NCBI RefSeq assembly: GCF_965228805.1
Contig: NZ_CBDDIE010000003.1
Location: 3,410,001-3,474,000 of the forward strand
Source of the DNA: JASBTN01 sp965228805
GTDB taxonomy: Bacteria; Pseudomonadota; Alphaproteobacteria; Rhodobacterales; Rhodobacteraceae
Length of the DNA: 64,000 nucleotides
Direction of reading: 5' to 3'
Numbering within the stretch: the first letter of the stretch is position 1; each line of letters begins with the position of its first letter. A model generated the notes under the pieces. That model did not search any database. It was not told the origin of the DNA and saw only the letters and a program-made list of their open reading frames with translations. Below, in pieces: positions 34,495 to 42,655 of this stretch. Position numbers and translations under genes: made by a program.

Positions 34495-34668
34495 ATGGCT
34501 AAGGTCGTCAACCTGAACAAGGCCCGCAAGGCGCGGGATCGCGTTAAGAAGCGTGCGCAAGCCGATGAAAACGCGGTGAAGTTCGGGCTGACGAAAGCCG
34601 AGAAGAATCTGAACAAGACCCGGGCCGAGAAATCGGCCCGGGATCTGGACGGGCACGAGACCCAATGA
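34495..34668 (+). CDS. DUF4169-family small basic protein
   Basis: A 57-residue, very basic protein (KVVNLNKARKARDRVKKRAQ), probably helical, conserved next to fumC in roseobacters as I recall. The start ATG 34495 is one base after the fumC stop, and its end overlaps the next gene by 4 nt. Role unknown; nucleic-acid or ribosome contact is suggested only by charge. Confidence 0.75.
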   Translation: MAKVVNLNKARKARDRVKKRAQADENAVKFGLTKAEKNLNKTRAEKSARDLDGHETQ

Positions 34669-34886
34669 GACCTGAAAAACACTCCCTGACTCTGCATGGC
34701 CACCGCACCTCGGTCTCGCTGGAACGCGAGTTCTGGGATGCGTTTCGCGAGATTGCCGCCGAGCGCGGTATGCCGATCAATGCGCTCGCCGCCGAGATCG
34801 ACGCGGCCCGCGGGGTGGACATGGGGCTGGCCTCGGCGATCCGATTGCACGTGCTGCGCCACTATCGCGGGTTAACCGCTGATTAA
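34665..34886 (+). CDS. Ribbon-helix-helix domain protein
   Basis: A 73-residue protein with the RHH_4-type fold: a short strand HRTSVSLEREFWDAFREIA, then a helix-turn-helix (GMPINALAAEIDAAR). It ends in a basic helix (LHVLRHYRG). A putative DNA-binding regulator; it starts by ATGA overlap with the DUF4169 gene, so it is the third gene of the fumC unit. Confidence 0.8.
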   Translation: MRPEKHSLTLHGHRTSVSLEREFWDAFREIAAERGMPINALAAEIDAARGVDMGLASAIRLHVLRHYRGLTAD

Positions 34887-34909
34887 CCATGCTGGGGCAG
34901 GATTGGGGG

Positions 34910-35140
34910 ATGACGGAACTTCATGCCCTTCTCCCCGCCGATGTCTGGCTGCAGCAGGTCTTCGATGCCAAAGCCGCGCGTGAAGGCGGAATTGTGCGCC
35001 GCAAGCGGCGTGACATCGAACGCACCGTTGGTTGGGAACGGTTCGAGTTTGAGCTGAGGCGACGCGGCTTTCATGCCGTCGAAAATTCCGGCCAGATTGT
35101 CATCTTCTGCAACAATGCTCCGATCAGACAGGTTGTCTGA
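34910..35140 (+). CDS. Conserved small protein of unknown function
   Basis: A 76-residue protein with start ATG 34910 after GGGGG. It has a basic middle (VRRKRRDIERTVGWERFEFELRRRG, of which RRKRRDIERTVGWERF is the core) and a hydrophobic end (SGQIVIFCNN). Family not recognised. It ends the plus-strand series before a double-hairpin terminator facing the P450 gene. Confidence 0.65.
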   Translation: MTELHALLPADVWLQQVFDAKAAREGGIVRRKRRDIERTVGWERFEFELRRRGFHAVENSGQIVIFCNNAPIRQVV

Positions 35141-35153
35141 CCTCTCCGCCGGA

Positions 35154-35201
35154 CCAAAAGTTTTCAGAAAACTTTTGGCAAGACTTTTCTGAAAAGTCTT
35201 G
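35154..35201. terminator. Two adjacent perfect hairpins between convergent genes
   Basis: CCAAAAGTTTT-CAG-AAAACTTTTGG (35154-35178) is followed without a gap by CAAGACTTTT-CTG-AAAAGTCTTG (35179-35201). Both are AT-rich with internal T and A tracts, so they can act on either strand. They separate the plus-strand fumC unit from the minus-strand P450 gene. Confidence 0.75.
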
Positions 35202-35206
35202 CTGCC

Positions 35207-36583
35207 TCACTCGCGCCGCGTGATCTTCAACCAGATCCCGTCCTTGCCCCGCACCGTCAGATGGGCCACCGGCATGGCAGGCCGGTCCTCCACCAACTCG
35301 AACCGATATTCCCGCACCAGAAGCGACAGGATCAACGGCCCCTCGATCATCGCGAAGGCAGACCCCGGACAGACCCTCTGCCCGGCAGAAAACGGCATAT
35401 AGGCGTCCCGCATGCACTGCTTGCCCTCGGGCGTCTGGAACCGCCCAGGGTCGAATTCGTCTGGCCGATCCCAGATCCGTTCATGGCGATGCAGGTGCCA
35501 GGGGCTCAGCACCACCTGGCTGCCCTTGGGCACATCGCGTTTGCGGAACTCCTCGGGACAGGCCGCCTCGCGCACCATCATCGGCACCGGCGGGTAGAGC
35601 CGCATCGACTCGCGAAACACGTCGCGCGACAGCTTCAGCTTGGACATGGTCGAGAAATAAATCTTCTCGGGATCGAACTGCAGCGCCTCTTCGGCCACGC
35701 GGTCCTGCCAGTTGGGATACATCGCCAACAGGTACAGCGCCCATGCCAGGGCCGAAGCGCTGGTCTCATGCCCCGCCAGGAAGAAGATCGCGACTTGGTC
35801 GACCATTTCTTCGGTGTCGAAACACGCCCCCGTCTCCGGGTCCGGCGTGGTCATGATCTTGGTCGCCAGATCATCGGGCGCGGTGCCTGCGCGGATCGCC
35901 TCCATCCGCTCGGCGGTCAGCTGGGTGATCAGGGTGCGGATGTCGCGGGCGGTGTCCTTCGTCTCGCGCCGGTGAAAGCGCGGAAACCAGCGCGGCAGCG
36001 GAAGAATTGCTCCCAGGTTCACCACCGGAGCGGTGCGCTGGTGGTCCTTAAACCGGTCAAAGACAGCGCCCGCAACCTCATGCTCAATCGGGATCGAAAA
36101 CAGCGTGCGAAAGATCACATCGGCGGCGGCGTGGCTGGTCTGGGCTTCGATCTCGACCGGTTGCCCGTCGGCCAGCGGCGCCAAGCGGTTCACACAGGCC
36201 ACGCCCGCGTCCCACATTGCCGGAAAGACCTCGCGCACGCGCCCACCCTCGAAGGCCGGGTCGATAATGCGGCGCTGGCGCTTCCAGGTCTCGCCATTGG
36301 TGATGAAGACCGAGTTGCCCAGCAGGGGCGCCAGCCCCTCGCGCACGCGGTCGGACTTGGGAAAATCGTCGGGGCGTCCCTTCAAAACCAAGTCGACGAG
36401 TTCCGGGTCATTGCACATGAAGCTGCGAAAGAAGGGCGTGCGGAACTCGGCCATCCAGGCGCGATAAAGATGCGCGGGCTGCGCCGACAGGATATCGCGG
36501 CGAAACAGTTTCATGTAGCGCCAGAGCGAGACCTTGCCCGGGCGCGCGGGCGGTTTGGGGGGCAACAAGGGGGCGTCCGTCAT
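35207..36583 (-). CDS. Cytochrome P450
   Basis: Heme monooxygenase of 458 residues, longer than typical camphor-type P450s and resembling the class with eukaryote-like layout. The I-helix oxygen-binding motif is FFLAGHETSASAL (about residues 268-280), the ExxR is RESMRLYPP, and the heme loop is FSAGQRVCPGSAFAMIEG with the cysteine ligand near 402. There is no transmembrane anchor. It is coupled by a 4-nt overlap to an alpha/beta-hydrolase gene upstream; no ferredoxin gene is adjacent. Substrate unknown; hydroxylation of a fatty or aromatic compound is plausible. Confidence 0.92.
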   Translation of the reverse strand: MTDAPLLPPKPPARPGKVSLWRYMKLFRRDILSAQPAHLYRAWMAEFRTPFFRSFMCNDPELVDLVLKGRPDDFPKSDRVREGLAPLLGNSVFITNGETWKRQRRIIDPAFEGGRVREVFPAMWDAGVACVNRLAPLADGQPVEIEAQTSHAAADVIFRTLFSIPIEHEVAGAVFDRFKDHQRTAPVVNLGAILPLPRWFPRFHRRETKDTARDIRTLITQLTAERMEAIRAGTAPDDLATKIMTTPDPETGACFDTEEMVDQVAIFFLAGHETSASALAWALYLLAMYPNWQDRVAEEALQFDPEKIYFSTMSKLKLSRDVFRESMRLYPPVPMMVREAACPEEFRKRDVPKGSQVVLSPWHLHRHERIWDRPDEFDPGRFQTPEGKQCMRDAYMPFSAGQRVCPGSAFAMIEGPLILSLLVREYRFELVEDRPAMPVAHLTVRGKDGIWLKITRRE

Positions 36584-37818
36584 GAGGCCATATCGGTGTA
36601 TTTCGACACCGTTCTGTCAATGCGACTTTTCGACGGGCGTCGACCGGCGAAGCGGTTGGCCAGTGTCTGGGGTCCGGCGGTGATGCGGAAATAATCATAG
36701 TCCCCGGGCCGGTCGAAAGCGCAGAGATACTGGAAATGCAGACGGAAGAAGCGCCAGCGCAGCTCAGCCCAACGTTCGGAGCTGAGCGTCTGGGTAAAGG
36801 CGGCGGATATCACCAGTGGCCAGCGTTTACCTGAGGGGGGCGCGGCCCCCGACACGGTGACCGGATCACAGAGGGCAAAGGCGCAGCCGTCCCCGGGCGC
36901 GGTCACGTCGACCCAGGTGATCCCACCTGCCCGGCTGAGGTCATGCAGGTCGCGGCGCAGGCGTCGCGCCTCGGGCAGGAAACTGACCATCGGCACCACC
37001 TGACCCAAGGTCAGAAACCCCAGTGTCGGCCCATTGTCCGGCAGCCGTCCGTCGCGCACCAAATCGGCCAGGATCGACACGCCCAGATGCGCGCCGGAGC
37101 TGTGGCCGACCACCAGAACCTCATCCACATCCGTGGTCAACGCACGGGCAATTTGGTCAGCAAACTCACCCATGCGGGCCTCCAACTCGGGCGGATTCGC
37201 CCCCCTGGTAGCCGCCGAATAGCTGTAGTCATGCATCAGGTAGTAGACGTAGAGCTTGTTGTCGATCTTGCGAAACCAGCGCATCAGCGCGACGACCACA
37301 GCCAGGAAGACGGCCCACCCGGCGGCCAATCCGGCCAACGGGTGCAGCGTCCCCGCCCCCCAGCGGGCAAGCCCCGCTAGAACCACGCCGACAACCAGCG
37401 CCAGGATCAACTGCAGGATCAACATGCCCACCGGGTAAAGCGCGGCAATGACCGGCCCTTTCCTGAGCCGCATGAGCCGCCGCAGCGCGCCGGAACCGAT
37501 ATAGGTCCAGGCGGTGCGGGCCATCATCAGGTAGGTGGCGGGGATCGACAGCTCCATACTGTCTCGCACGATATCGGACCAGACCAGCACGTCAAACTCC
37601 GCCTCGACCTCGGCCCCGTCCTGGGTGGAGTTGACCAGCCAGCCGTAGCTGTCGGTCCCCTGACGGCCAATCAGATCGAGCGTATAGCCGGAGATCGCGC
37701 CCTGGGCGGCCCCCTCCTTGCGGTAGAGCTCCCGGTAGCGGCGTGGGTGAATCGGGTCATAGCCGGGGATGTAGAACACCCGGCGGCGCGTGACTTCCTG
37801 CTGTGGTTTGCCTGTCAT
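36580..37818 (-). CDS. Membrane-anchored alpha/beta-hydrolase-like protein
   Basis: A 412-residue protein. An N-terminal strand RRVFYIPGYDPIHPRRY resembles the start of a hydrolase core. Two adjacent membrane segments lie at about 125-150 and 158-180, then the nucleophile elbow VLVVGHSSGAHLG (GHSSG, about residue 237). A late Asp/His pair is not obvious. It resembles bacterial lipase/esterase-like proteins but matches no family I can name. First gene of a two-gene unit with the P450, suggesting joint metabolism of a lipid-like substrate. Confidence 0.7.
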   Translation of the reverse strand: MTGKPQQEVTRRRVFYIPGYDPIHPRRYRELYRKEGAAQGAISGYTLDLIGRQGTDSYGWLVNSTQDGAEVEAEFDVLVWSDIVRDSMELSIPATYLMMARTAWTYIGSGALRRLMRLRKGPVIAALYPVGMLILQLILALVVGVVLAGLARWGAGTLHPLAGLAAGWAVFLAVVVALMRWFRKIDNKLYVYYLMHDYSYSAATRGANPPELEARMGEFADQIARALTTDVDEVLVVGHSSGAHLGVSILADLVRDGRLPDNGPTLGFLTLGQVVPMVSFLPEARRLRRDLHDLSRAGGITWVDVTAPGDGCAFALCDPVTVSGAAPPSGKRWPLVISAAFTQTLSSERWAELRWRFFRLHFQYLCAFDRPGDYDYFRITAGPQTLANRFAGRRPSKSRIDRTVSKYTDMAS

Positions 37819-37887
37819 CCGCAGACCCTGCCTTGCCTGAGTGCAGCCATAGCAGAAAAATCGGGCGGGATTAAGACTTTACGCGGC

Positions 37888-38640
37888 TCAACCGATGGCG
37901 GCGAGCGCCGGGAAGGTTTCCAAGAGCCAGTAGGAGAAGGCCGAGAATCCGCCAGTCAGCATCAGCAGACCAATGGTCCACAGAAGCAGGCCCATGATGC
38001 GTTCAATCTGCTCCATGTGGCGTTTCATCCAGCCCATCAGCCCCGTCAGACGCGACATGAAGGCGGCGACCAGCAGGAAGGGCACCCCCAGGCCAATGGC
38101 ATAGGTGCCCAGAAGGATGGTGCCGCGCGCAACGTCACCCTCGCTGGCGGCCATGGACAGGACCGCACCCAGGATCGGGCCGATACAGGGCGTCCAGCCA
38201 AAGGCGAAGGCCAGACCCAGCAGGTAGGCGCCAAAGGCGCTGCCGCCCCGGTCACCCGCGTCGATGCGTGCTTCGCGCAAGAGGAAGGGAATGCGGATGG
38301 CGCCGACGAAATGCGCGCCGAAAATCATCACCAGCGCACCGGCGAAGATGTTGAAATAGCTCTGATTTTGCAGAAATATCTGCCCCATGGCCGAGGCGGT
38401 GAAACCCAGGAACAGGAACACGGTCGATAGGCCCATGACAAAGAACAGCGCCGTTACCGTGGCCTTGCGCGCAGCCCCGCGATCTTCGGTCATCTCGCTC
38501 ATCGACACGCCGGACATATAGGCCAGATAGGGTGGCACGATCGGCAGCACGCAGGGGCTGAGGAAAGAGATCCCGCCCGCGACGAGGGCGACGAACATGG
38601 CGGGCATAAGGCTCGCGTCAAAGAGGTCGATTCCGAACAT
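37888..38640 (-). CDS. ccdA: CcdA-type thiol-disulfide/cytochrome c biogenesis membrane protein
   Basis: A 250-residue protein with six membrane segments that passes electrons from cytoplasmic thioredoxin to the periplasm for cytochrome c maturation. The two redox cysteines lie in the conserved pairs FLSPCVLPIVPPYL (near residue 29) and GWTPCIGPILG (near residue 155). A tusA-like sulfurtransferase gene lies divergently upstream. ATG 38640 gives the standard N-terminus. Confidence 0.92.
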   Translation of the reverse strand: MFGIDLFDASLMPAMFVALVAGGISFLSPCVLPIVPPYLAYMSGVSMSEMTEDRGAARKATVTALFFVMGLSTVFLFLGFTASAMGQIFLQNQSYFNIFAGALVMIFGAHFVGAIRIPFLLREARIDAGDRGGSAFGAYLLGLAFAFGWTPCIGPILGAVLSMAASEGDVARGTILLGTYAIGLGVPFLLVAAFMSRLTGLMGWMKRHMEQIERIMGLLLWTIGLLMLTGGFSAFSYWLLETFPALAAIG

Positions 38641-38765
38641 GTTCCTCACATAGCGACTTCGCGGGGCAAGGTCACGGGGCAAGCTGTCACAGAGCTGCGA
38701 CATCGCGAAAGCGTGACCGGTCTTGCGCCATGGACAGAAGGCGGCGGCTGACCTATGTCAGAGCC

Positions 38766-39017
38766 ATGACCGACCTGACACCCCCGACGAAGCAATACGA
38801 CGAAGACCTCGACGCGATCGGCCTGTTGTGCCCCCTGCCCGTGCTCAAGGCGCGCAAGCGGTTGAAGGGGATGGAAAGCGGCCAGGTCCTGCGCCTACAG
38901 GCCACCGACCCCGCGGCGGTGATCGACGTGCCGCATTTCTGCGCCGAACAGGGGCACGAGTTCCTGGGCTTGGCGGAGGGCGACGGGACGACCTTCTATT
39001 TCATCCGCCGCAAGTAA
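38766..39017 (+). CDS. TusA-family sulfurtransferase
   Basis: An 83-residue sulfur-carrier protein of the TusA/SirA/YedF group: catalytic cysteine in GLLCPLPVLKARK (CPxP motif, near residue 22) and a C-terminal two-stranded region ending TTFYFIRRK. It relays persulfide sulfur, for example for tRNA thiolation or cofactor synthesis. Divergent from ccdA, which also handles thiol redox chemistry. Confidence 0.9.
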   Translation: MTDLTPPTKQYDEDLDAIGLLCPLPVLKARKRLKGMESGQVLRLQATDPAAVIDVPHFCAEQGHEFLGLAEGDGTTFYFIRRK

Positions 39018-39041
39018 CACCCGACGCTTCGCCAGAAACGA

Positions 39042-39071
39042 AAAACGCCGGACCCTCGGGCCCGGCGTTTT
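39042..39071. terminator. Bidirectional terminator between tusA and rne
   Basis: Stem AAAACGCCGG/CCGGCGTTTT followed by TCTTTTGG on the plus strand, and with an A-rich lead usable on the minus strand. It lies between convergent genes. Confidence 0.85.
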
Positions 39072-39089
39072 CTTTTGGTTCAGAGCAGC

Positions 39090-42000
39090 TTAGCGGCCCA
39101 GCGACCACCAGCCCTTCTTCTTGGGCTTGGGCGGTTCGTTGCTTTCCTCAGCCGGAACTTCGGCCTCGGCCGCAGCAGGTTCGGGCGTGGCGTCCACCAC
39201 GATCTCTTCCGCGGGCGCCTCGGCAGCCTCTTCGGCGGGCGCTTCGGCCGCCTCGGGGGCCGCTTCGACCTCGGCCGGAGCTTCTTCGCTCACCGGCTCA
39301 GCCAACGCCTCAGAAGCTTCTTCGGCCGGAGCCTCAGCGACCGCTTCAACCGGCGCTTCCTCGGCAGGAGCTTCCGCTGCGGGCGCCTCCTCCTTGGGTT
39401 CGGCCTTCTTGCGACGTGTCCGCGGCTTGCGCTTGGGCTTTTCTTCCTCCGCAGGCGCTTCAGCGTCCGTTTCGGCAGCCTCGGCGGGGACTTCTTCCGT
39501 GGCCTCGGCCTCCTCGGCCTTCTTGGCCTTGGTGGTCCGCTTGCGCGTACGCTTCTTGGGCTTTTCTTCCTCGGTGGGGGCGTCGGCCTCCGCCTCGGAA
39601 GCTTCACCTTCAGCAGCTTCCGCTACCTCAGCAGGCGCCTCGTCCGCCTTCTTGCGGCGGGTGCGACGACGCTTGGGCTTTTCTTCCGCTTCCGGCGCGG
39701 CCTCAGCGGCCTCTTCAGCCGGAGCCTCGGCTTCCGCGGCACCGTCCTGTGCCTCGTCAGCGCCCTCTTCGGTCGCATCCTCGGCACCAGCCTGGGCTTC
39801 ACCCTCGGCCCCACCGGACTTGCGGCGACGACGACGGCGGCGACGCTTCTTGGGCTTGGGCGCCTCTTCGCCACCCTCTTCCTCGACGCTCACCACCTCG
39901 GCCTCTTCGACCTCGGCGTCGATATCGCTCATCAGCGAAGCATCGACCGACACGACCGGAGCCTCGGCCACGATACGCGTGGCGGTCTTGAACTTCTCGA
40001 TCGAGAAATCGGGCGAGATCAGGAAGGGATCGGCCTCGATACGCACGGACAGGCCATAGCGCGCCTCGATCTGCGCGATATGCTCGCGCTTGTTGTTCAT
40101 CAAGAAGTTGATGATGCCGATCGGCGCCTTCAGCAGAACCTCGCGCGAGCGACGGCGCACGCCCTCTTCTTCCAGCTGACGCAGGATGTTCAGGGCCAGG
40201 TTGTCGTCCGAGCGGATCAGGCCAGTGCCATGGCAATGGTTGCAGGGCTGGGTCGTTGCCTCGATCATGCCGGGACGCAGACGCTGACGGGACATTTCCA
40301 TCAACCCGAAGCCGGAGATCCGGCCCACCTGGATGCGCGCGCGATCCGTCTTCAGCTTGTCCTTCATGCGCTTTTCGACGGCGTTGTTGTTCTTGCGCTC
40401 TTCCATGTCGATGAAATCGATCACGATGAGACCGGCAAGGTCACGCAGGCGCAGCTGGCGGGCGACTTCCTCGGCCGCCTCAAGGTTGGTCTTCAGCGCG
40501 GTTTCCTCGATCGAACCTTCCTTGGTGGCCCGGCCGGAGTTCACGTCGATGGCCACCAGGGCCTCGGTCACGCCGATCACGATATAGCCGCCGGATTTCA
40601 GCTGCACGGTCGGGTTGAACATGCCCGACAGGTAGCTTTCCACCTGGTAGCGCGCGAACAGCGGCATCGGCTCCTGGTAGTTCTTCACGTTCTTGGCGTG
40701 GGACGGCATGATCATCTTCATAAAGTCCTTGGCGGTGCGATAGCCCACCTCGCCTTCGACCAGAACCTCGTCGATCTCGCGATTATAGAGGTCGCGGATC
40801 GAGCGTTTGATCAGGTTGCCTTCTTCATAGATCTTGGCGGGCGCGATGGATTTCAGCGTCAGCTCGCGGATCTGTTCCCACAGGCGCTGCAGGTACTCAT
40901 AGTCGCGCTTGATCTCGGACTTGGTGCGCTTGGCACCGGCGGTGCGGATGATCAGGCCCGCGCCCTTGGGCACGTCGATCTCGGTCGCGATCTCCTTGAG
41001 CTTCTTGCGGTCCGAGGCATTGGTGATCTTGCGCGAGATGCCGCCACCACGTGCGGTGTTGGGCATCAGGACGCAATAGCGGCCGGCCAGCGACAGGTAG
41101 GTGGTCAAGGCGGCGCCCTTATTGCCGCGCTCTTCCTTGACGACCTGCACCAGAAGGATCTGGCGCACCTTGATCACTTCCTGGATCTTGTACTTCTTCG
41201 GACGCGGCTTGCGACGGGTGCGGATTTCCTCGGCGACGTCTTCTTCGGCGACCGATTCAATCTGGTCGTCCTTTTCGGTGGCGTCGAGGGGGCTGTCATC
41301 CTCGTCGTCATCATCATCGCTGTCGTCGTCGCTGTCATCGCCAGAGGCTTCGGCCTTTTCGGCGGCCTTGTCATCGGCCTTGTCCTCGGCTGCTTCTTCC
41401 TTGGCCTCTTCGGCCTCAGCAGACGCCTCTGTGCTCTCCGCCGGTGCATCGGCCTCGGCCGCCGCATCCCCTTCGGGGGCGGCAGGCGCGTCGGTCTCAG
41501 CGGCGGCCTCGGTTGCGGGTTCCACCTCAGCCTCGGCAGGCGCATCCGTCTTGGATTCGGCCTTCACCTCATCGGGATCGGCCACCGGGGTCTCTTCGAC
41601 CAAGTCCATCGGCGAATGACCCTCGGCCGGATCCGCGCCGCCCTCGTCGAGGTCGATCACGTCCATGCCGGCGGGTGCGGCGTCCAATTCCTTGGTCGCC
41701 ACCGCATCGGTGTTCTTGCTTTCCTCGGCCTTGGATTTCGACCGCGAGCGGCGAGAGCGGGTGCGACGCGCCTTGGGCTTGTCGTCCTCGGCAGCCATGG
41801 CTTCCGCATAGGCCTGTTCCTCGGCCAGCAGAGCTTCGCGGTCCGCGACTGGGATCTGGTAATAATCCGGGTGGATTTCCGAGAATGCCAGGAAGCCGTG
41901 ACGGTTCCCGCCGTAATCGACAAAAGCGGCCTGCAGCGAGGGTTCGACGCGGGTTACTTTTGCCAGGTAGATGTTGCCAGCCAGCTGGCGTTTGTTTTCG

Positions 42001-42095
42001 GACTCAAAATCAAACTCTTCGACTTTGTTCCCGTCGACCACCACAACGCGGGTTTCTTCCGCGTGGGTGGCATCGATAAGCATCTTCTTTGCCAT
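39090..42095 (-). CDS. rne: Ribonuclease E
   Basis: Essential endoribonuclease of the RNA degradosome; 1001 residues. The S1 domain is split: its first part (residues ~35-80, with NIYLAKVTRVEPSLQAAFVD) is followed by a ~215-residue acidic/Ala-rich insertion (~82-300), then it resumes at KKYKIQEVIKVRQILLVQV. The RNase H/DNase I-like catalytic region (VDVNSG, ~residues 500-520) and the zinc-link CNHCHG come next. The C-terminal ~350 residues are low-complexity Glu/Ala/Pro with Arg/Lys-rich blocks (RRRRRRRRK-like) that would bind RNA and degradosome partners. MAKKMLIDATHAEE is the standard start. Confidence 0.95.
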   Translation of the reverse strand: MAKKMLIDATHAEETRVVVVDGNKVEEFDFESENKRQLAGNIYLAKVTRVEPSLQAAFVDYGGNRHGFLAFSEIHPDYYQIPVADREALLAEEQAYAEAMAAEDDKPKARRTRSRRSRSKSKAEESKNTDAVATKELDAAPAGMDVIDLDEGGADPAEGHSPMDLVEETPVADPDEVKAESKTDAPAEAEVEPATEAAAETDAPAAPEGDAAAEADAPAESTEASAEAEEAKEEAAEDKADDKAAEKAEASGDDSDDDSDDDDDEDDSPLDATEKDDQIESVAEEDVAEEIRTRRKPRPKKYKIQEVIKVRQILLVQVVKEERGNKGAALTTYLSLAGRYCVLMPNTARGGGISRKITNASDRKKLKEIATEIDVPKGAGLIIRTAGAKRTKSEIKRDYEYLQRLWEQIRELTLKSIAPAKIYEEGNLIKRSIRDLYNREIDEVLVEGEVGYRTAKDFMKMIMPSHAKNVKNYQEPMPLFARYQVESYLSGMFNPTVQLKSGGYIVIGVTEALVAIDVNSGRATKEGSIEETALKTNLEAAEEVARQLRLRDLAGLIVIDFIDMEERKNNNAVEKRMKDKLKTDRARIQVGRISGFGLMEMSRQRLRPGMIEATTQPCNHCHGTGLIRSDDNLALNILRQLEEEGVRRRSREVLLKAPIGIINFLMNNKREHIAQIEARYGLSVRIEADPFLISPDFSIEKFKTATRIVAEAPVVSVDASLMSDIDAEVEEAEVVSVEEEGGEEAPKPKKRRRRRRRRKSGGAEGEAQAGAEDATEEGADEAQDGAAEAEAPAEEAAEAAPEAEEKPKRRRTRRKKADEAPAEVAEAAEGEASEAEADAPTEEEKPKKRTRKRTTKAKKAEEAEATEEVPAEAAETDAEAPAEEEKPKRKPRTRRKKAEPKEEAPAAEAPAEEAPVEAVAEAPAEEASEALAEPVSEEAPAEVEAAPEAAEAPAEEAAEAPAEEIVVDATPEPAAAEAEVPAEESNEPPKPKKKGWWSLGR

Positions 42096-42655
42096 GTTGT
42101 CCAATCGCACCCGAAGATCGGCCTGCCCCTCCTGGAGGAGCGGCGGGGGACTTGGGGTGACTTGTCAGGGCGAGAGACGGCGCGGCGTACGGGACGAAGT
42201 TGACCGGCCCCGGGGCCGCTCCTTCGTTGTGCTCGTACCTCTCGCGCGTCATCGCGTTTCTTCTCCGGCGTTCCGGTCGGTCTTCGTGGGGTCTTGCCCC
42301 CGAACCCGGCCCGTGCGCCCATTCGGAGCCTGATACATGCCGCGCGTCACCGCGCCACGGATCAAGCAAATCATTCGGTCTTTCGACCCTCTGGCCGGAC
42401 CCTCGGACCTCTTTCGCCCGTAGTCTCCGACCCTCTCGGTCTGCCCTGCCCCGCGCGGCGATCTGCGCCTGCGACCGGGAAGGCCAGCGAAACTGTCAAG
42501 CGGGCACGTTCACACGTGCAAGACCGCTTGGATTGAACATAAGGTCTGGGGCACGGGAAAGACAATGGCGAAAATGCGCCAATTGCATAACTTCCTGTTG
42601 CCACGCCGATTTTTCACCTGCCCATACGGGTCGGTCAGCATCCCGGCCTCAACGG
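42096..42655. other. Long rne upstream/leader region, no gene seen
   Basis: 560 bp between the PBP1A stop and the rne start, both genes on the minus strand. No credible ORF. The length fits a long rne 5' untranslated region, which in E. coli and other bacteria is the target of RNase E autoregulation. GC-rich inverted segments are present but I cannot assign a defined fold. Confidence 0.45.

Noticed and set aside
39075..42203. 1042-codon open frame on the plus strand over rne
   Set aside because: It is antisense to RNase E, arising from the acidic, low-complexity codons; the protein is glycine/leucine/arginine-rich without family features.
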